Both the position numbers and the translations under genes were made by a program. A DNA stretch of 64,000 bases from CAZFPT01 sp046541875 (lineage in GTDB: Bacteria > Planctomycetota > Phycisphaerae > SM23-33), in assembly GCA_046541875.1 (NCBI GenBank), contig JBKHCL010000002.1, positions 5,135-69,134 of the forward strand, read 5' to 3'. Positions 34,193-42,841 of this stretch are shown here, in pieces (within the stretch, counting starts at the first letter, position 1; each line of letters starts with the position of its first letter). The notes beneath the pieces were generated by a model. The model did not search any database, had not been told where the DNA came from, and saw only the letters and a program-made list of their open reading frames with translations.

Positions 34193-34624
34193 CTATGCCG
34201 TCTCGTCGGCCTTGCGGTCATCGAGGCAGGACGGGCAAACCCCGACGTACTCGATGCGATAGCCCTGTACATCATACCCACCGGCATCTTCCAGCAGATC
34301 GACGGCGGCGGGAATTTCCCGGACCTCGACGTCGTCCACCCGGCCACACTGCTCACAACGGATGTGCACGTGCGGATACAGGTCGGCGTCGTACCGCCGC
34401 TGGGGACCACCCTCGATCCGCTTGATCGCACCGCACTCGGCGAGCACTTCCAGGTTGCGATACACCGTCCCGAGGCTGATGCGAGGCAGCGTCCGCCGAA
34501 CCGCCCGGTACACATCGTCGGCGGTGGGGTGGGCGTCGGTCGCCTGGAGCTCCGAGAGAATCAGCCGACGCTGACGCGTCATCCGCCGACCCTGACCTCG
34601 AAACTCGTTCTCTTTGTCGCTCAT
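34193..34624 (-). CDS. perR: Fur-family regulator, PerR-like
   Basis: A 143-residue Fur-family protein. The DNA-binding domain (about 10-80) includes 'ADDVYRAVRRTLPRISLGTVYRNLEVLAE', and the dimerisation domain has 'HVHIRCEQCGRV' and a second zinc pair 'CPSC' near 131. Context argues for PerR, the peroxide sensor, rather than Fur: all following genes are peroxide or superoxide defences. An 18-bp palindrome overlaps its own promoter, so it probably represses itself. Fur or Zur remain possible from sequence alone. Confidence 0.86.
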   Translation of the reverse strand: MSDKENEFRGQGRRMTRQRRLILSELQATDAHPTADDVYRAVRRTLPRISLGTVYRNLEVLAECGAIKRIEGGPQRRYDADLYPHVHIRCEQCGRVDDVEVREIPAAVDLLEDAGGYDVQGYRIEYVGVCPSCLDDRKADETA

Positions 34625-34628
34625 AGGA

Positions 34629-34670
34629 ATTCTTATTGATTAGAATAGCCCCTGAAACTACGGCAAGCAA
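34629..34670 (-). promoter_or_regulatory. perR promoter overlapped by a Per/Fur-type operator
   Basis: On the - strand, TTGCTT (34665-34670) and TATTCT (34642-34647) are 17 bases apart. The 18-bp imperfect palindrome ATTCTTATTGATTAGAAT (34629-34646, + strand reading) covers the -10 box and ends 5 bases before the perR ATG. A repressor bound here would block the promoter. The transcript would have a very short leader, about 10 bases, without a clear ribosome site. Confidence 0.68.
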
Positions 34671-34799
34671 GGGAATACCCGAAGAATTCGCCTGTTTCAA
34701 GTACTCTTTAAGGTATATCCGTGTGAATGCGTGCATCCGACCCCGTCAACCCGGAAAAATCGCGTCGGCTGGGGGGCCACGGCCACGGGCTGGCGCGGG

Positions 34800-35345
34800 C
34801 TATCCGCTGTCCGAAATGTCGCCGGGGGTTGCCTCGCCCGCTTCGCTCAGCAGCGCGCGATAACTCTCGGCGGGCTTGGCCCCGACGATCCAGCGTTCCG
34901 GTTGGCCGTTGCTGAACAGCACGACGGTCGGGGTGTACTTCACGCCGTACTCCATCGCCAGGTTCGGCCGCGCTGCGACATCCACCTTCACGATGCGAGC
35001 CCGACCGGCATATTCGTCGGCCAACGCCTCCAACGTCGGCGCCAGCCGGGCGCAGGGCGGGCAGCCGTTCTTGTAGAAATCCACCAGGACGGGCACGTCG
35101 GCATCGAGCACGTCCGAGCGGAACTGCTCCGGGGAAGTGATCTGTGCGACGTTCGGGCCGTAACCGCCGGTAAGCAGGGGCAGGATCTGGGCCCCGACGC
35201 CTCCCAGCAGGGCCCCCACCAAGGCGGCACGCACGGGCCAGCCGCGAGGCCGGGCCTTCCCACCGCTCTGACGGGCGCGCGTCAGATACGCGAACAAACC
35301 GCCGATTACCGCCCCCGCGATCATGCCCAGCAACAGCACACCCAT
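34800..35345 (-). CDS. Membrane-anchored thioredoxin-like protein
   Basis: A 181-residue protein with two N-terminal membrane helices (about 2-20 and 38-58) and a thioredoxin domain (about 70-170). The active site is 'YKNGCPPCARL', with 'YGVKYTPTVVLFSNG' supplying the cis-Pro loop. It is predicted to reduce or oxidise disulfides at the membrane surface. A GGAAGG box precedes ATG 35345. It lies upstream of, and on the same strand as, the perR cluster, separated by about 175 bp that include the perR promoter. Confidence 0.86.
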   Translation of the reverse strand: MGVLLLGMIAGAVIGGLFAYLTRARQSGGKARPRGWPVRAALVGALLGGVGAQILPLLTGGYGPNVAQITSPEQFRSDVLDADVPVLVDFYKNGCPPCARLAPTLEALADEYAGRARIVKVDVAARPNLAMEYGVKYTPTVVLFSNGQPERWIVGAKPAESYRALLSEAGEATPGDISDSG

Positions 35346-35450
35346 CGGCCAACCGTCCTTCCGTCATGGAACCTTCAATGGAGACAACTCACCCGCATCG
35401 TCATCCTATACGGGCTGCCATGGCAAACGGTTCCACGACGATCCGCCCCA

Positions 35451-35475
35451 GGGCGGCAACTTGTTGCGGGCGGAA
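35451..35475. repeat. REP-like palindrome, family A
   Basis: The sequence GGCAACTTGTTGC sits inside a longer imperfect palindrome close to GCCCGCAACTTGTTGCGGGC, which recurs at 37704-37723 (as GCCCGCAGCTTCTTGCGGGC), 62841-62860 and three times in the array at 63656-63963. It lies between the thioredoxin-like and WG-repeat genes. Confidence 0.6.
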
Positions 35476-35598
35476 TCGCTAACGAGGCGACCCGACGTGA
35501 CACGGGCTTCCAGTTGATAATCCTGAGCGAAGCCGAAGGCCTCGTGATCGGCGAAATACGGCCCCGTCGCCTGTCATTGAGCGTTCCAACGTCCGCTC

Positions 35599-36909
35599 TT
35601 ACTCACCGGCCGGCTGAGTAGTGACTACTTTGGGGACCTTCGGGACGTGCACACGCTGCCTTTCTTCGTCATTGAGAGTCACCGCCACAAGCTCTGAGTC
35701 CTTCCGCAGCCACCAAGTCGCCTTACCGTCTTTGATCAGGCAGACGCCATCGTCCAATATACCCCCGAACCGTTCATATTCAAAAGGAACCACCGTTCTA
35801 CACTCTCCATTCAACACACCCCATCGGTCGCCTTTCCGCGCTGCGTACAGATCACCACAGGCGAGGAACACCCTGTTGTATTCACGGGGGATCACCCAAT
35901 TCCCTTCTCTGTCAATGACGCCATAGAGATCGTCCCGCATGACGCCGGCCACTCCACCCTCAAAGTGATTGGCCATTCTGAACAGATCATTCGTAATCCG
36001 TGATCCATCTGTACGAATATACGTCCAGTAGGCAACGCCATTTTCCAGCAACGCCGCCCGCGCCCGCTCTTCTGAAAATGGGCTGGCGACCATGTACCGG
36101 GGTTCTATCCTCGTTGTCCCATTTGCATCAACATAGCCCCACTTGTTTCCGATCTTCATGTTGATTAACCCGCTTCGCGAAATGCGCTCATACTCTTCAT
36201 CATGTGCGTCATCAATCGGGAATCTGGGCTTCACCTTCCAACGACCTTCACCGTCAATGATACCCCACTTATCCCCAGCCTGAACCACGGCAACCCCCTC
36301 GGACATCGCACAGGCCCCGTCGTACTTCGGTTCGATGACCCAATTGCCCTCAACGTCAATAACCCCCCACTTGCCATTGTAGCTAACAGCAACATACCTG
36401 CCATCCCAAATACGAACATCATCGTACTGCGGACGGCGCACCCAACGGCCATGGTAGTCTGTCAGCCCCCATTTCCTGTCTTTCAGCACAAGAATAGCAT
36501 TGCCATCTAATCCAGACCCAATCAGGTTTGTGAACACCGGAGGAAGCACGTATGCCCCATTCCTGTCAATCACAGCGCCAGGCCCGAATTCGGCAACGCT
36601 CACAATAGCAACACCACATTTGAAAGACGACGCAAGGGCATATCGTGGCTCGATGGCCCAAGTGCCGTCCATGTGAATATACCCATACAGTAGACCCCTC
36701 AAAGGATACTTCGCGGACGGATCCACTACTAACGGGTAGGGCAGGAGTCTCTCATCAGTCTTGCGGCCTTCATGCTTTGCGGCATCGCTGTCCGGTCGAC
36801 TATCGGAGCAACCTGTCAGCAATAGCGCAACCATGTACACGCCCATACACCAAAGCCGCGTAACAGTTACAGATGAGGCCAACTGTGGCGTTTTTGCCTG
36901 TTGTATCAT
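35599..36909 (-). CDS. WG-repeat lipoprotein
   Basis: A 436-residue protein with a signal peptide and lipobox 'LLLTGC' (lipid Cys about 32). It then has about eight WG repeats, each near 40 residues with 'KWG-I-D..G.WVI.P.Y' spacing, for example 'NGKWGVIDVEGNWVIEPKYD' and 'GNKWGYVDANGTTRIEPRY'. WG repeats form beta structures and often act in protein binding; a specific role is unknown. ATG 36909 is set by an AAGGAG box; the frame is open 77 codons further up without support. Codon use and base composition are clearly more AT-rich than its neighbours, which suggests acquisition from elsewhere. Confidence 0.85.
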   Translation of the reverse strand: MIQQAKTPQLASSVTVTRLWCMGVYMVALLLTGCSDSRPDSDAAKHEGRKTDERLLPYPLVVDPSAKYPLRGLLYGYIHMDGTWAIEPRYALASSFKCGVAIVSVAEFGPGAVIDRNGAYVLPPVFTNLIGSGLDGNAILVLKDRKWGLTDYHGRWVRRPQYDDVRIWDGRYVAVSYNGKWGVIDVEGNWVIEPKYDGACAMSEGVAVVQAGDKWGIIDGEGRWKVKPRFPIDDAHDEEYERISRSGLINMKIGNKWGYVDANGTTRIEPRYMVASPFSEERARAALLENGVAYWTYIRTDGSRITNDLFRMANHFEGGVAGVMRDDLYGVIDREGNWVIPREYNRVFLACGDLYAARKGDRWGVLNGECRTVVPFEYERFGGILDDGVCLIKDGKATWWLRKDSELVAVTLNDEERQRVHVPKVPKVVTTQPAGE

Positions 36910-37129
36910 TTCGGCTCCTTTTTTCGCAGACGTTATCGGGGGACACCATACGGGTGTTCCACGTTGCAGTCCTGCTTGCCGCCGCCATGCTCCGAGACAA
37001 TCTGCCCTGGAACCCACAAGACGCCTGAATGTCAAGACACTCGCTACGAACTGGAGGAATAATTCGTCTACCAGTGCCCTGGATTCGCCATGATCTGTCC
37101 GACACAGGGAGAAGCCACGACACGAGTCT

Positions 37130-37405
37130 TCATAGAGCAAGGCAGTCGCATGCTCTCGCTACCAGTGGAATTACGCCACAGATGGCCAAGCCAATCAGGA
37201 TACACTTAAGCCATGGCCCCACGGACCGCCCAAAGGCAATCGCCAGCACGACGCCTGCGATCCACGCGACAGATGCACACGCGAACACCCCGGTCCTGGC
37301 CTGAGGAACATATGTGGCCCACGCCATGCCGGCACCTGTTATGAGGCACACAACCGACAGCTCAATGGGTACTCTGCGGAGTGTTACTCGTGTGTCCGGG
37401 GTCAA
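37130..37405 (-). CDS. Small hypothetical membrane protein
   Basis: A 91-residue hydrophobic reading frame with a TTG start and about three membrane helices (about 12-30, 38-58 and 64-82). It lies upstream of the WG-repeat gene on the same strand, shares its AT-richer composition, and is separated by 220 bp. I do not recognise it. It may be real, since the hydrophobic segments are well formed, but the weak start and small size leave doubt. Confidence 0.45.
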   Translation of the reverse strand: MTPDTRVTLRRVPIELSVVCLITGAGMAWATYVPQARTGVFACASVAWIAGVVLAIAFGRSVGPWLKCILIGLAICGVIPLVARACDCLAL

Positions 37406-37638
37406 CTTCTGAATCCTCTTTGGGAGTCGGATCCTGCCGTGTGCGGGGCGTCACGGCCGGGTCTGCCGCGGACGAAGATGTGTGCCCGTACGATCAGCGG
37501 TTTGCGGATGTCGGCTGCGGTCATGGGCGACCCCTTGCTTGTGGCCAGCTATTCTCCCGCGCTGTTGGCCGATCCGCAAGAGCAAATCCCTGCCAGTCCA
37601 TCGCGCATCGACGATGGGAGCATATGCGGTAAGGGAAG

Positions 37639-37658
37639 CCCCCAGCGTGAGCTGGGGG
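37639..37658. repeat. REP-like palindrome, family D
   Basis: A perfect 8-bp-arm hairpin with loop GTGA, flanked by AAGG on the left. The arms resemble CCCCCACC/GGTGGGGG in the array at 63656-63963. Confidence 0.6.
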
Positions 37659-37703
37659 GGGGATCGGGCACTACCACCCTCGACGGCCGAAAACCATCGT
37701 AAT

Positions 37704-37723
37704 GCCCGCAGCTTCTTGCGGGC
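37704..37723. repeat. REP-like palindrome, family A
   Basis: GCCCGCAGCTTCTTGCGGGC, an almost perfect palindrome matching the family seen at 35451, 62841 and the terminal array. Confidence 0.6.
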
Positions 37724-37878
37724 CTGCTTGTCGGCAGGCAGGCGGAATCGCGGGCGGGGAGCCTCATCGCTCGGGAAGGTGAGCGCTGCCCGTTCGAGAA
37801 GTCGGCCGACGCTGCCTTGACGCCAGGCTTCGGGGGTGCTAGCGTCTGGGTATTGTTCCTTCGAAGGGAGAGCACGCC

Positions 37879-38700
37879 ATGAACGGGCGAATCATGCAAA
37901 CGGGGATCTGCTTTGTGCTTGCAGCCATGCTGGTGAGTTCCGCCGCGGGTCAGCAAGGGGGGTTCGAGATCCAGCGACCGGACGGCAAAGAGAACTTCAT
38001 CACCGACCAGGCAGGCCTGATCAGCGAAGCCGACGCCAACGAGATCAACACTCTGTGCCGTACGTTGCTCACCGAGAAGGCCACGCCGATCATCGTGGTG
38101 ACGATCGACTCGATGGGTGACGCCGGTCGAAGCGGGATTCGCATTGAGACGTTCGCCCACATGCTGTTTGACAGCTGGGGCATCGGCCACGAGAAACTGA
38201 CCATCAACGGCGAGGAGAAGGTCTGGAACACGGGCATTCTCCTGCTGGTGAGCAAGGGCGACCGCAAGGCCCGGATACAACTGGGAGGCCATTGGGGTCA
38301 CCGTCACGATGAGTTCTGCCAGAGAATCATGGACGAGGCGATTATCCCGCATTTCAAGGAGGGTGAGTTCTCCGGGGGGATTCTCGCGGGCGTCCAGTCG
38401 CTGGCGTCGATGGCCCGGGACAAGCTGGAGATCCCCGCCGCGGCGCGGAAGCCCAGGCCTTGGTGGCATTACGCGTTGGTGGTCGGGGCGATTGGCCTGG
38501 CGATTTTCACGGTGGTTTCTCTTGTGCGTCGCGGCAGTGGCGGCTGGGCTTGGCTGCTGTGGGGTGCGGTGTTCGCCATCGTCGGATTCATGCTCTACCA
38601 GATGCTCACCAGTTCGAGTCGTGGTGGTGGAGGCGGTTTCAGCGGCGGGTCGTTCGGTGGCGGGTTTTCCGGCGGCGGCGGAGCGACGGGGTCGTGGTAG
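37879..38700 (+). CDS. TPM-domain (YgcG-type) membrane protein
   Basis: A 273-residue protein with a signal peptide (1-24), a periplasmic TPM domain (about 38-180, 'NFITDQAGLISEADANEINTLC' and 'WNTGILLLVSKGDRKARIQLG'), two membrane helices (about 195-215 and 220-240) and a Gly/Ser-rich tail ('RGGGGGFSGGSFGGGFSGGGG'-type). This is the YgcG arrangement. TPM domains bind calcium and have been linked to photosystem repair in plants; the bacterial role is unclear. It is followed after 22 bp by a second TPM protein. Confidence 0.86.
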   Translation: MNGRIMQTGICFVLAAMLVSSAAGQQGGFEIQRPDGKENFITDQAGLISEADANEINTLCRTLLTEKATPIIVVTIDSMGDAGRSGIRIETFAHMLFDSWGIGHEKLTINGEEKVWNTGILLLVSKGDRKARIQLGGHWGHRHDEFCQRIMDEAIIPHFKEGEFSGGILAGVQSLASMARDKLEIPAAARKPRPWWHYALVVGAIGLAIFTVVSLVRRGSGGWAWLLWGAVFAIVGFMLYQMLTSSSRGGGGGFSGGSFGGGFSGGGGATGSW

Positions 38701-38722
38701 GTCCATCAGCGGGAGCAGACAG

Positions 38723-39406
38723 ATGAAACGCGCATCGAACGTGTTGAGCGGCGAGCAGAAAGAGGCCATCGAACAGGCAGTGCGGGATGCCGAGAATCGC
38801 ACAGCCGCCGAGGTCGTGCCGGTGCTGGCAACGGCGTCGGGACGGTATGATCGTCCCGAGGACGTGGTGGGCCTGTGGGTGGGAGGAATCGGAATTGCAG
38901 TGGCCTGGTTCCTGCTTCCGACGGTCGAGTCGGCCGACGCCACCGGGGGCTGGGGTGGCTGGCCGGGCTGGGCGAACCTGCTGATCCTGCTGGCTGTGCT
39001 GGTGGCGGGGTTCATGCTCGGGGCGACCGCGGGCTCGAAGATCCCCTGGCTGCGACGGCTGTTCACCCCGCGGCAGGAGATGGTGGACGAGGTGACCGAT
39101 CACGCTGCGACCGTGTTTGCCACCCGTGGAATCTACCGTACCGAGGGGGCCACCGGATTACTGGTGTATGTCTCGCTGTACGAGCGGATGGCCGTCGTGC
39201 TGGGCGACGAACGCGTGCTGGAGACCGTCGGGCAGCCCTTCCTGGACGAATTGCGAGACGTGCTGGTAGAGAAACTCCGCGAGGGCGACGTGGCCGGGGC
39301 ATTCACCGTCACAATCCGGAAGGCGGCCGACCGCTTGGCCGACGCTCTGCCGGTGGCCGACGACGACCGCGACGAACTCCCCAGCGAGTTGGTGATTCTG
39401 GACTGA
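38723..39406 (+). CDS. Second TPM-domain membrane protein
   Basis: A 227-residue protein with a C-terminal TPM-type domain (about 105-215, 'EVTDHAATVFATRGIYRT' and 'GLLVYVSLYERMAVVLGDERV') after two membrane helices near 48-68 and 82-102. In many genomes a YgcG-type TPM protein is paired with one like this. ATG 38723 gives the expected start, with GGGAGCAG upstream; the longer frame reaching back into the previous gene is a shadow. Confidence 0.82.
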   Translation: MKRASNVLSGEQKEAIEQAVRDAENRTAAEVVPVLATASGRYDRPEDVVGLWVGGIGIAVAWFLLPTVESADATGGWGGWPGWANLLILLAVLVAGFMLGATAGSKIPWLRRLFTPRQEMVDEVTDHAATVFATRGIYRTEGATGLLVYVSLYERMAVVLGDERVLETVGQPFLDELRDVLVEKLREGDVAGAFTVTIRKAADRLADALPVADDDRDELPSELVILD

Positions 39407-39813
39407 CCCCATCCGCGCGTCGGCCTGAAGGACGGACGACGGCGGACGAATCAGCCGGGTTCCAGAGCGCGGACATTGACGCCTCAATGTTTGCGGGAAA
39501 ACACCAGACGCTGGCTGACACCTGAGCATTCGGGCAGCAGGACACTTCGGCTGAGAGTGCCCCCATCACATCCCTTCAAGGGCTTACGGACCTTACCTGC
39601 CCAAGGGCAATTCCTCCCTGCATCCGCGCGCATTCTCCGGGGACACGTTGAAGAAATGATTCGCCCCGCAGGTGAGGACGATGCGGCAGAAAGGGATTTT
39701 GTGTTGGGATTGGATTAAGAAAGCGATAAAATCCGATTAGAAAGTAAGAGTCGGCACGGGAACGGCATGGCCGCTTCGGAGCCGACAAATACACGGATGG
39801 GAAGGAGTTGCCC
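39407..39813. other. Gene-free interval, no feature seen
   Basis: About 400 bases between the second TPM gene and the small membrane protein. The last 100 are AT-richer and probably hold the promoter of the next gene. I see no RNA gene, domain or strong palindrome. Confidence 0.5.
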
Positions 39814-40296
39814 ATGGAATCTGTACTGATGAACATTCTGATGATCGTGGTTCTGGGGACGATCGTGTTCTGCGTTGGCATGGCGATGGGGTTCGACGCC
39901 GAGCCGATGCTCACGGCCGCCCGTCCGTACGCGTGGGTGCTTATTGGCGTGATGGCGGTCTACATCATCGTGCGAACGGTGCAGCACGTCCGGGCGCGGA
40001 GCCGTTTCAGCCGGGGCGACCACGTGATCTACTACAAGCTGAAGTTCTCGGACCACCCCGGCCAACGGGCCGAGAACGTCGAGCCGGCGCGTCATGGGGA
40101 AGGATACAGTTACGTCGTTCGTAAGCCCTGGACCGTCGTGGCCGCCCACGACGAGGAAACCATTGAGGTCGTCACGCCGGGCGGGAAGCATCATGTCCTG
40201 GAGGCCGACGACCCGAAGCTGCACCGTGCCGGACTGCTGGAGACAATCATAATGCGGATGAAGTGGCGTAAGCAGTTCCCCTCGGCCGACGTCTGA
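39814..40296 (+). CDS. Hypothetical membrane protein
   Basis: A 160-residue protein with two N-terminal membrane helices (about 5-25 and 38-58) and a small soluble domain (about 65-155), which has 'SRGDHVIYYKLKFSDHPGQRA' and 'TVVAAHDEETIEVVTPGGKHH', like an SH3-type beta barrel. I do not recognise the family. GGAAGGAG stands about 7 bases before ATG 39814, so the start is well set. It is alone, with a gene-free interval upstream. Confidence 0.75.
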   Translation: MESVLMNILMIVVLGTIVFCVGMAMGFDAEPMLTAARPYAWVLIGVMAVYIIVRTVQHVRARSRFSRGDHVIYYKLKFSDHPGQRAENVEPARHGEGYSYVVRKPWTVVAAHDEETIEVVTPGGKHHVLEADDPKLHRAGLLETIIMRMKWRKQFPSADV

Positions 40297-40461
40297 GAAA
40301 GCTGAGGGCGGGGCTCGACCAGCGGCCCGCGATGTATCGCGAGCTTGTGGGTTGACCCGTCGCGGCGGACAACCGATGAGACGTATACGGAGCCCAGGGC
40401 GATGCCTTGGGCTTCTGCTTTGTCCCGCTGCGGGTTTCGGACGCCGTGGCAGCAGCGGCGC

Positions 40462-41157
40462 TTACAGGCCCATGTACAGCAGTGCCATCGCCCGGGAGAT
40501 CGCGAACGAGAACATCACGCCGATCGGGTCCAGCCACGGGTGTAGCTCCATCAGTTGTGGGTTGACCGTCTCGATGACTCGCGGACCCACCAGCAGCCCC
40601 AGCAGGGCGAATTGCCCGTAACGGTGCTGCCACTCCATGAATCGCTGCTTGCCCAGCGGCGAGAGTTGCTCCCGCACGATATGATGGCCGTCCAGGGGGA
40701 ACAACGGCAGCATGTTGAACACGCACAGTGCGATGTTCACGATCATCGTGATCATGAGCATCTGGTGGACGTGCCCCAGCGTCGTGCCCTTCTCGGGCAG
40801 GCCGAGTTGCGAATAGAACACACGCAGTGCGACGCCGCAGAGGATGGCGATCAGCAGATTGCTCACCGGCCCGGCCAGCGAGACCATGACATCGCCCAGG
40901 CGTGGCGGGTGGAGGTTGTGGGGGTTTACCGGGACTGGCCTGGCCCAGCCGAACCTCGCGAAGATCAGGCACAACGTGCCGATCGGGTCCAGGTGGGCCA
41001 TCGGGTTGAGCGTCAATCGCCCCTGGTCGCGCGCGGTCGTATCGCCGAACGCCAGGGCGGTGCGCGCGTGGGCGTATTCGTGAATGGTCAGGCTCAGCAG
41101 CAGCGGGGGCAGCAGGAACAACTGCTCGATGAGCCATTGGGTGTTCGCGAAAGGCAT
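40462..41157 (-). CDS. M50 family site-2-type membrane metalloprotease
   Basis: A 231-residue polytopic protease. The zinc motif 'HEYAHA' lies in the first helix (about 25-30), and the third ligand is in 'NMLPLFPLDGHH' near 150, the N-x-x-P-x-x-P-L-D-G signature. No PDZ or CBS domain is seen, so this is the short cytoplasmic-type M50 subgroup. It cuts membrane proteins inside the bilayer. ATG 41157 follows an AAGGA box. It diverges from kdsD, with 83 bp between the starts. Confidence 0.88.
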   Translation of the reverse strand: MPFANTQWLIEQLFLLPPLLLSLTIHEYAHARTALAFGDTTARDQGRLTLNPMAHLDPIGTLCLIFARFGWARPVPVNPHNLHPPRLGDVMVSLAGPVSNLLIAILCGVALRVFYSQLGLPEKGTTLGHVHQMLMITMIVNIALCVFNMLPLFPLDGHHIVREQLSPLGKQRFMEWQHRYGQFALLGLLVGPRVIETVNPQLMELHPWLDPIGVMFSFAISRAMALLYMGL

Positions 41158-41240
41158 GCGTTCCTTGTACTTGACCGGGGCCTGTGCGACAAGCGATAAT
41201 GCTGCGTCACTCGAACCGCACGGACGCACAGCGAGGACTC

Positions 41241-42245
41241 ATGGACAACGCGACGCCGAATCTGGACGTAGCCCGACGCGCACTGGCGGTGGAACACCAG
41301 GCCGTCGGGTCGCTGGCGGATACGATCGACGAGTCGTTCGCCGACGCCTGCCGGGCGGTCTGCGCCTGCGGGGGCAAGGTGGTGCTCACGGGCATCGGCA
41401 AGGCCGGCGTCATTGCCCGGAAGATCTCCGCGACGCTCGCTTCGACCGGGACGCAGAGCATTTTTCTCCATCCGGTGGAGGCGTTGCATGGGGATCTCGG
41501 TCGGCTGCAGCGGGGAGATGTGGTTCTCGCGCTGTCCCACAGCGGGGCGAGCGAAGAAATCGTCCGTTTGCTGGACCACATCAAGGCCCGCGGCGCGACG
41601 CTGATCGCGATGACCTCCGACGGTCAATCGCCGCTCGGTCGCCACGCCGATATCACCCTCTGCTACGGGCAGATCGAGGAAGCCTGCCCCATGCAGCTGG
41701 CGCCGACCGCGTCGACCACGTGCATGCTCGTGTTGGGCGATGCCCTCTCGCTGACCGTGATGGACATGCGGGAGTTCGGCCCGGAGCAGTTTGCCGAGCA
41801 CCACCCGGGCGGTTCGCTGGGTCGGCAGTTGATCCGGGTTCGCGACGCGATCGTTTTCAAGGCCGGCGAGCGGTTGACGCCGGCGGACGACTCGCTTTCG
41901 CTCGGGGACGCCCTGGAAGAGGCCCAGCGCGGCGACGTGCGACGGTCCGGGGCGATGCTCCTGGTCGATGCGGACCGGCGATTGAGCGGGATCCTCACCG
42001 ACGCCGATCTGCGACGGTGCATCCTGGCCCACCGCGGGGAAGATATCATGTCCCGTCCGGTGCGGGATTTTATGACGGCAGAGCCCAAGGCCGTCGGGCA
42101 GGACGAACTGGCCAGCACGGCGCTGGCGATTATGAACGAATATCGCCTCGATGAGCTGCCCGTGCTCGACGGCGACGGCAAACCCGTCGGCGTCATCGAC
42201 GTGCAGGACCTCCTCGGGCTCAAGACGTTGGGAGGGTCGCAATGA
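41241..42245 (+). CDS. kdsD: Arabinose-5-phosphate isomerase KdsD
   Basis: A 334-residue protein with an N-terminal SIS domain (about 30-180, 'VLTGIGKAGVIARKISATLASTG', 'LALSHSGASEEIV') and two C-terminal CBS domains (about 215-330). It makes arabinose 5-phosphate, the first step to Kdo. The next genes, kdsC and an Lpt-like gene, place it in LPS assembly. ATG 41241 gives the family length; the frame upstream is non-conserved. Confidence 0.94.
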   Translation: MDNATPNLDVARRALAVEHQAVGSLADTIDESFADACRAVCACGGKVVLTGIGKAGVIARKISATLASTGTQSIFLHPVEALHGDLGRLQRGDVVLALSHSGASEEIVRLLDHIKARGATLIAMTSDGQSPLGRHADITLCYGQIEEACPMQLAPTASTTCMLVLGDALSLTVMDMREFGPEQFAEHHPGGSLGRQLIRVRDAIVFKAGERLTPADDSLSLGDALEEAQRGDVRRSGAMLLVDADRRLSGILTDADLRRCILAHRGEDIMSRPVRDFMTAEPKAVGQDELASTALAIMNEYRLDELPVLDGDGKPVGVIDVQDLLGLKTLGGSQ

Positions 42246-42841
42246 CCCATGACGAAGACGCCCTTACCACCCACCGATCGGGGAAGCAGGACACGCTCCT
42301 CCGCCACGTGACCGACTACCGCCGGCTGCAACTGCTCGTGCTGGACGTGGACGGGATTCTCACCGATGGGAGCATCACGCTGACCGAGTCGGGCGAGGAG
42401 ATCAAGACGTTCCACGTGCGGGATGGGTCGGGCATCAAATACTGGATGCGGCTGGGCAAGAAGGTGGCGATCATTTCCGGGCGCGGCTCTCCGGCGGTGA
42501 ATCGCCGGGCGGGGGAACTCGGCATCGAGTGCGTTCGTCTCAACTGCAAGCGGAAGCTGCCCGTTTATGAGGACGTCTGCCGCGAGATGGGCGTCAGCGA
42601 CGAGCAGGTGGCGGTCATGGGCGACGATCTGACGGACATCCCGATGCTGCGGCGTGCGGCGGTGGGCATTACCGTCGAGCAGGCACCGCTCGAGGTCAAA
42701 GAGGTCGCGACGTTCGTGACCCGCGCGCCCGGCGGAAAGGGGTGCGTGCGCGAAGCCATCGAGATGATGCTCCGCAACAGCGGCGAGTGGAATCGCATCC
42801 TCGAACGATACAACGAGAATCCTCCCAAGGACGCCCTATGA
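42242..42841 (+). CDS. kdsC: Kdo-8-phosphate phosphatase KdsC
   Basis: A 199-residue HAD phosphatase with 'LVLDVDGILTDG' (nucleophile Asp near 38), 'ISGRGSPAVNRRAGELGI' and 'VAVMGDDLTDIPMLRRA'. It removes the phosphate from Kdo-8-phosphate. The first 28 residues are an extension. The ATG overlaps the kdsD stop (ATGA), and the Lpt-like gene in turn overlaps its stop. Confidence 0.93.
   Translation: MTHDEDALTTHRSGKQDTLLRHVTDYRRLQLLVLDVDGILTDGSITLTESGEEIKTFHVRDGSGIKYWMRLGKKVAIISGRGSPAVNRRAGELGIECVRLNCKRKLPVYEDVCREMGVSDEQVAVMGDDLTDIPMLRRAAVGITVEQAPLEVKEVATFVTRAPGGKGCVREAIEMMLRNSGEWNRILERYNENPPKDAL

Larger units (their letters stand above)
37406..37878. other. Gene-free interval with palindromes
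   Basis: No convincing gene is seen in these 473 bases. They hold two palindromes: CCCCCAGC-GTGA-GCTGGGGG at 37639-37658, related to the family-D palindrome of the 63656 array, and a family-A copy at 37704-37723. The short frames here have no signal, domain or ribosome site. Confidence 0.6.

Noticed and set aside
39476..39718. 80-codon + strand frame in the gene-free interval
   Set aside because: No ribosome site, domain or matching codon bias.
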